Source: Prevotella sp. (GTDB taxonomy: Bacteria; Bacteroidota; Bacteroidia; Bacteroidales; Bacteroidaceae). From it: a stretch of DNA of 64,000 nt. The first letter of the stretch is position 1, and every line of letters starts with the position of its first letter. Location: assembly GCA_017478025.1 (NCBI GenBank), contig JAFVGZ010000030.1:25288-89287 (forward strand), in the 5' to 3' direction. Below the pieces are notes generated by a model, which was not told where the DNA came from, searched no databases, and saw nothing but the letters and a program-made list of their open reading frames with translations. Shown here in pieces: positions 62,940 through 64,000 of the stretch. Both the position numbers and the translations under genes were made by a program.

Positions 62940-64000
62940 ATGAAAACATTAAGAAAATTCCTCGTACTGGCCATCATTCCACTAATGGCAGCTACTGTTA
63001 GTTCATGCACTGACTATCAAGACGAGATTGACGCGCTGGACAACCGCGTAACGAGGCTTGAGGACCTTGCCAAAGTAATCAACTTCAAGCTGGAGGCACT
63101 GCAAGTCCTTGCTGATGCACTGGAGAAGGCTGACTACATCATCGGTGTCACAGAGAACAGCGAGGGATGTATCATCACCTTCAAGAAGGCAGGCGCCATA
63201 TTCATACGCAACGGTATAGACGGAATCGACGGCACAGATGCACAGATGCCAAACATCTCAATGGCACAGGCTCCTGACGGAAACCTCTACTGGACTCTGA
63301 ACGGAGAATTTGTTCTCTCACCCGAGGGCAACCTGATCCGTGCCAACGGTAAGGACGGTAAGGACGGTAAGGACGGCGTGGCAATGGCACCACAGATACG
63401 CATCAACCCAACAACCCTCTACTGGGAAGTGTCATACGACGGCGGCAACACATGGATCAGCACCGCTGTATTTGCAAAGGGTAAGGACGGTAAGGATGCC
63501 GAGGCTCCTGAAATCACTATGAAGGAAGGCGGCGACGGTAACTACTACTGGACTGTCAACGGCGTATTTGTCCTCACTCCTGACGGCAGCATGATACGCG
63601 CCAACGGTAAGGACGGTAAGGACGGTAAGGCTATCGGCCCACAGGTACGCATCAACCCTGAGACCTACAACTGGGAAGTGTCATACGACGGCGGCGTAAC
63701 ATGGATCAGCACTACTGTTTATGCAAAGGGTAAGGACGGTAAGGACGGCAAGGATGCCGAGGCTCCTGAAATCGGTATCAAGCAGGGAGACGACGGCAAC
63801 TTCTACTGGACTATCAATGGTACATTCATCATGACCAGCGATGGCAAGATGGTACCTGCTAACGGTAAGGACGGTAAGGACGGTAAGGCCGTTGCTCCAA
63901 AGGTGCGCATCAACCCGACAAACCTGATCTGGGAGATTTCCTATGACGACGGCAATACATGGGTAAGCACCGGTACCCAGGCAGTCGGCAAGGACGGCAA
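62940..64000 (+). CDS. DUF4988-type lipoprotein with collagen-like GKD repeats, 3' end outside window
   Basis: At least 353 codons, open at the right edge. Lipobox VSSC (Cys23), then a coiled-coil YQDEIDALDNRVTRLEDLAKVINFKLEALQVL as in DUF4988 (PL29-lyase-type N-terminal) proteins. At least four ~80-residue modules follow (GDGNYYWTVNGVFVLTPDG...NPxTxxWEVSYDGGxTWIST) joined by GKDGKDGK linkers encoded by GGTAAGGAC 9-mers. Predicted surface lipoprotein; the coiled coil may make it a trimeric or fibrous stalk. Whatever domain the stalk carries lies beyond the window. Probably co-transcribed with the OmpA-family gene. Confidence 0.8.
   Translation, partial: MKTLRKFLVLAIIPLMAATVSSCTDYQDEIDALDNRVTRLEDLAKVINFKLEALQVLADALEKADYIIGVTENSEGCIITFKKAGAIFIRNGIDGIDGTDAQMPNISMAQAPDGNLYWTLNGEFVLSPEGNLIRANGKDGKDGKDGVAMAPQIRINPTTLYWEVSYDGGNTWISTAVFAKGKDGKDAEAPEITMKEGGDGNYYWTVNGVFVLTPDGSMIRANGKDGKDGKAIGPQVRINPETYNWEVSYDGGVTWISTTVYAKGKDGKDGKDAEAPEIGIKQGDDGNFYWTINGTFIMTSDGKMVPANGKDGKDGKAVAPKVRINPTNLIWEISYDDGNTWVSTGTQAVGKDG

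Overview
The window looks like a chromosomal segment of a gut or oral Bacteroidales, most likely a Prevotella-type Prevotellaceae. The support is the density of FimA/Mfa1-type fimbrillin lipoproteins, DUF3575 and DUF5119 proteins, Bacteroidota-type promoters (TAnnTTTG -7 boxes, some with a TTG or TTTG about 19 nt upstream), the scarcity of Shine-Dalgarno sequences, and C-termini resembling type IX secretion (T9SS) sorting domains. No rRNA, tRNA, CRISPR array, recombinase or intact transposase was seen.

Layout. (1) 1-6.7 kb, minus strand: a type V pilus operon, DUF3575 > DUF3868/OmpA/TPR > Mfa1-type major subunit > Mfa2/FimB-type anchor > another fimbrillin, cut by the window edge. (2) 7.1-10.2 kb: a secreted jelly-roll-like protein (minus), then two tiny conserved ORFs and a MATE exporter (plus) ending in a strong terminator. 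(3) 10.3-27.7 kb, minus strand, read from a promoter at 27.75 kb: DUF3575 > DUF5119 lipoprotein > GxxExxY protein > fimbrillin > four-helix/zinc-ribbon protein > fimbrillin > a giant 3,558-aa secreted modular protein. (4) 27.7-28.65 kb: a divergent control region with palindromes and repeats. (5) 28.65-61.4 kb, plus strand: DUF3575 > FimA-type > FimB-type > FimA-type > two fimbrillin-like lipoproteins > a giant 3,906-aa protein > a transposon-like gene remnant with a hairpin array > a giant 4,026-aa protein > terminator. (6) 61.6-64 kb, plus strand: an OmpA-family porin-like protein with its own promoter, then a collagen-like DUF4988 lipoprotein cut by the window edge.

Reading it together. 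Blocks 3 and 5 are near mirror images around 28 kb. Each opens with DUF3575, carries fimbrillin lipoproteins, and ends in very large exported proteins. The eight predicted pilus subunits share a Thr-Arg site 31-42 residues after the lipid-carrying cysteine, as expected for protease-triggered strand-exchange assembly; the two predicted anchors lack it. Two of the giants are dominated by YGGG/FGGG repeats (roughly 37 and 57 copies) that probably form a beta-solenoid. Two giants end in sorting-domain-like tails, so a surface or pilus-associated adhesin role is plausible but inferred.

The second theme is short-period repeats. Nearly every gap in the pilus blocks carries 7- or 8-bp tandem arrays of several unrelated sequences, 57-bp composite repeats, or hairpin elements. 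In two places such arrays lie inside reading frames: an octamer array splits the signal peptide of the DUF5119 lipoprotein, and a heptamer array lies in a DUF3575 protein. These are candidate slippage switches.
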